From Thermoplasmata archaeon (lineage in GTDB: Archaea; Thermoplasmatota; E2; UBA202; JdFR-43), in contig JAGGWA010000120.1 of the NCBI GenBank assembly GCA_021157745.1, positions 1-6,844 on the forward strand: 6,844 nt of DNA, in the 5' to 3' direction. Both the position numbers and the translations under genes were made by a program. Positions 6,501 to 6,844 of this stretch are shown in pieces. Positions within the stretch are counted from its first letter, which is position 1. Each line of letters starts with the position of its first letter. The notes beneath the pieces were generated by a model that had not been told where the DNA came from, searched no databases, and saw only the letters and a list, made by a program, of their open reading frames with translations.

Positions 6501-6771
6501 ATACAGCAGGCAGCAGTTTAGATGTATAAAATGCAATAAGAAGTTTCGCCGTATACCATTGAATGGAAAATGCCCATATTGCGGGGGCGAGATTATTATG
6601 ACTGTACATGAGAAATCCATAAAGAAATATCTGGAGCCAGCGAAAGAGCTTGTAAGAAAATTCAATGTTTCAAACTACACAAAGCAACGCATAATTTTGG
6701 TTGAGAAATTTGTGAACTCATTGTTCCAGAATGACAGGAAGCGTGATACAAAGCTAACTGACTTCTTTTAA
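3544..6771 (+). CDS. polC: DNA polymerase D large (catalytic) subunit DP2
   Basis: This is the catalytic subunit of archaeal PolD, 1075 aa; the family is usually about 1100-1270 aa when intein-free. It polymerises DNA with a double-psi beta-barrel active site related to RNA polymerase and pairs with DP1, the proofreading subunit, whose gene is not here. The start is GTG: an in-frame stop lies at 3508-3510 and no ATG, GTG or TTG falls between. Visible landmarks are GPIRSAGGTGEA (134-145); cysteine pairs C202/C205 and C309/C312; the basic RMGRPEKAAERKMK segment (559-572); a zinc finger C606/C609/C618/C621; the catalytic NCDGDED with D827 and D829; a second zinc finger C994/C997/C1010/C1013; and a C-terminal PCNA-binding peptide DTKLTDFF (1068-1075), with Asp where Gln is usual. 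All catalytic landmarks are intact. There is no intein, although some DP2 genes carry one. It is separated from polB by a divergent antitoxin gene, and its own promoter suggests independent transcription. Confidence 0.97.
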   Translation: MEDYFNDIEEKIKKAYEVAKKARKKGYDPKDVVETTFAKDLADRVEELVGPKGIAKRIRKYLKEKGREETALQIAIEIAESMQGSFASVIEQAVRTGLAILTEGVLVAPIEGISKVEIGKNDDGSKYVDLYFAGPIRSAGGTGEALSVLIADVVRRKLGIDRYKPTEDEIERYKEEIPLYDRVSHLQYLPSPEEIETIVRNCPICINGEATEDREVMGKRDLPRVKTNKLRGGACLVIAEGLTQKAPKLLKHVSNLKLEGWDFLKRFVKGETKDGVAPSSKYIQDLIAGRPVLSHPSRKGGFRLRYGRCRTCGLAALAIHPATMFLMDEFIAIGTQLKTERPGKGTIATPCDSIEPPLVLLKNGDFIKVDSVELAKKIREEIKEIIDLGEILVPFGEFAENNAILPQASYCHEWWIQELEEKGGSYDGVPSAKEAFEISERYNIPLHPAYTYFWHDIDSEALKKLREAIKKAEYKEGKLFIEKDEEIKSILLDLGVLHREQSHYIIEEPYALIRCLGFIIENGKLIEKRNSDKENVIEAVSEMAGVKIMPKAPHRIGARMGRPEKAAERKMKASPHVLFPVGNAGGRERLINNAMKAEVEMGERKCEKCGHVTYKSICPKCGGRTYFTGRTVKFDISPSSELRKAGEKLGIEVPKKVKGVIGLSSLHKVAEPIEKGLIRAKHGVYVFKDGTSRFDMTNMPLTHFKPYEIGTSIEKLHELGYTHDYKGEPLQHEWQICELKPQDIIPSKKAGEYLLKVANFIDEMLEKFYGTKPFYNASSPEDLIGHIVVGLSPHTSAAVAARIIGYIDANVCAAHPFFHAAKRRNCDGDEDAIMLLLDVLINFSYEYIPEKRGGKMDLPLVIATRVNPAEIDKEALNIDLLPRYPLKFFRKTMENPHPKELEDMMDLVASRLGTENEYKNFGFTHDTKHIAEGPKTSAYKLLNKMEDKLKAQMELAVKIRAVDEEDVASKVIQTHFLPDLIGNMRAYSRQQFRCIKCNKKFRRIPLNGKCPYCGGEIIMTVHEKSIKKYLEPAKELVRKFNVSNYTKQRIILVEKFVNSLFQNDRKRDTKLTDFF

Positions 6772-6782
6772 TCCATTTTTTA
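6772..6782 (+). terminator. T-tract terminator of DP2
   Basis: A run of six T (6776-6781) follows the DP2 stop by four bases. It fits archaeal T-tract termination and lies just upstream of the next promoter. No stem-loop is evident. Confidence 0.45.
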
Positions 6783-6786
6783 GAAA

Positions 6787-6794
6787 TTTATATT
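6787..6794 (+). promoter_or_regulatory. TATA box of the gene starting at 6820
   Basis: TTTATATT is the best TATA match in the 48-base gap. Its centre is 29.5 bases before the GTG at 6820, predicting a leader of a few bases, unlike the leaderless spacing of the other three genes. A TATAATT at 6803-6809 is too close to the start. Confidence 0.45.
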
Positions 6795-6819
6795 AATGCC
6801 GATATAATTCAAAAAATCT

Positions 6820-6844
6820 GTGATAAGAATTGGCCCAGCTGGAA
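6820..6844 (+). CDS. Start of a gene, possibly endonuclease IV-like TIM-barrel protein (partial)
   Basis: A GTG at 6820 opens a frame that reads (M)IRIGPAG before the window ends. From memory, MIR(I/F)GPAG followed by IPLS is the characteristic start of archaeal endonuclease IV/xylose-isomerase-like TIM-barrel proteins, which would make this an AP-site repair enzyme or relative. Only eight residues are visible, so the identity is a guess based on that motif. The nearby ATG at 6796 meets a stop after two codons and is not a competing start. If correct, it puts a DNA-repair gene directly after DP2 on the same strand, but with its own promoter. Confidence 0.45.

Noticed and set aside
3544..6771. 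Possible intein in DP2 or PolB, as both families are known intein hosts.
   Set aside because: The conserved blocks run on without interruption, the lengths fit intein-free proteins, and no intein splice motifs (terminal HN followed by C, S or T) or homing-endonuclease blocks are visible.

Overview
This is an AT-rich archaeal chromosome segment dominated by two complete replicative DNA polymerase genes on the + strand. One is a family B polymerase (start probably 171, stop 2909). The other is the large catalytic subunit DP2 of family D polymerase (3544-6771). PolD is found only in archaea and is absent from classical Crenarchaeota, so a PolB plus DP2 pair points to a euryarchaeal-type lineage in the broad sense. 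The divergent PolB (palm motifs AMYPT, NAGTHG and DTDGIY) and the low GC suggest a Thermoplasmatota-like organism, but this is inference from memory and not a placement.

Layout: 1-123 is the 3' end of a gene whose product ends in a membrane anchor. 124-170 is a short promoter gap with a TATA box. 171-2909 is PolB. 2910-3543 is a 634-bp gap between the polymerases holding a minus-strand toxin-antitoxin remnant: a complete DUF433 antitoxin (3201-3425) with a 4-bp overlap onto a DUF5615 PIN-like toxin (2966-3204). The toxin is broken, with its N-terminal half and C-terminal tail recognisable in different frames and the middle missing. 3426-3543 is a divergent promoter region with an inverted repeat and a tandem repeat. 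3544-6771 is DP2. 6772-6819 holds a T-rich terminator and a promoter. 6820-6844 is the start of a further gene that resembles an archaeal endonuclease IV-like TIM-barrel protein.

Expression signals are consistent. PolB (if started at 171), the antitoxin and DP2 each have a TATA-like octamer centred 23.5 bases before the first base of the start codon and no Shine-Dalgarno sequence, the expected pattern for leaderless archaeal mRNAs. Each gene therefore appears to have its own promoter rather than being in an operon.

Both polymerases end in a sliding-clamp (PCNA) binding peptide, QYGLDRWM in PolB and DTKLTDFF in DP2, so both probably act at the PCNA-loaded primer end. The DP1 proofreading subunit of PolD is not in the window. 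I see no new multi-gene system. The least ordinary items are the decayed toxin beside an intact antitoxin, the variant PolB palm motifs and the uniform promoter geometry.
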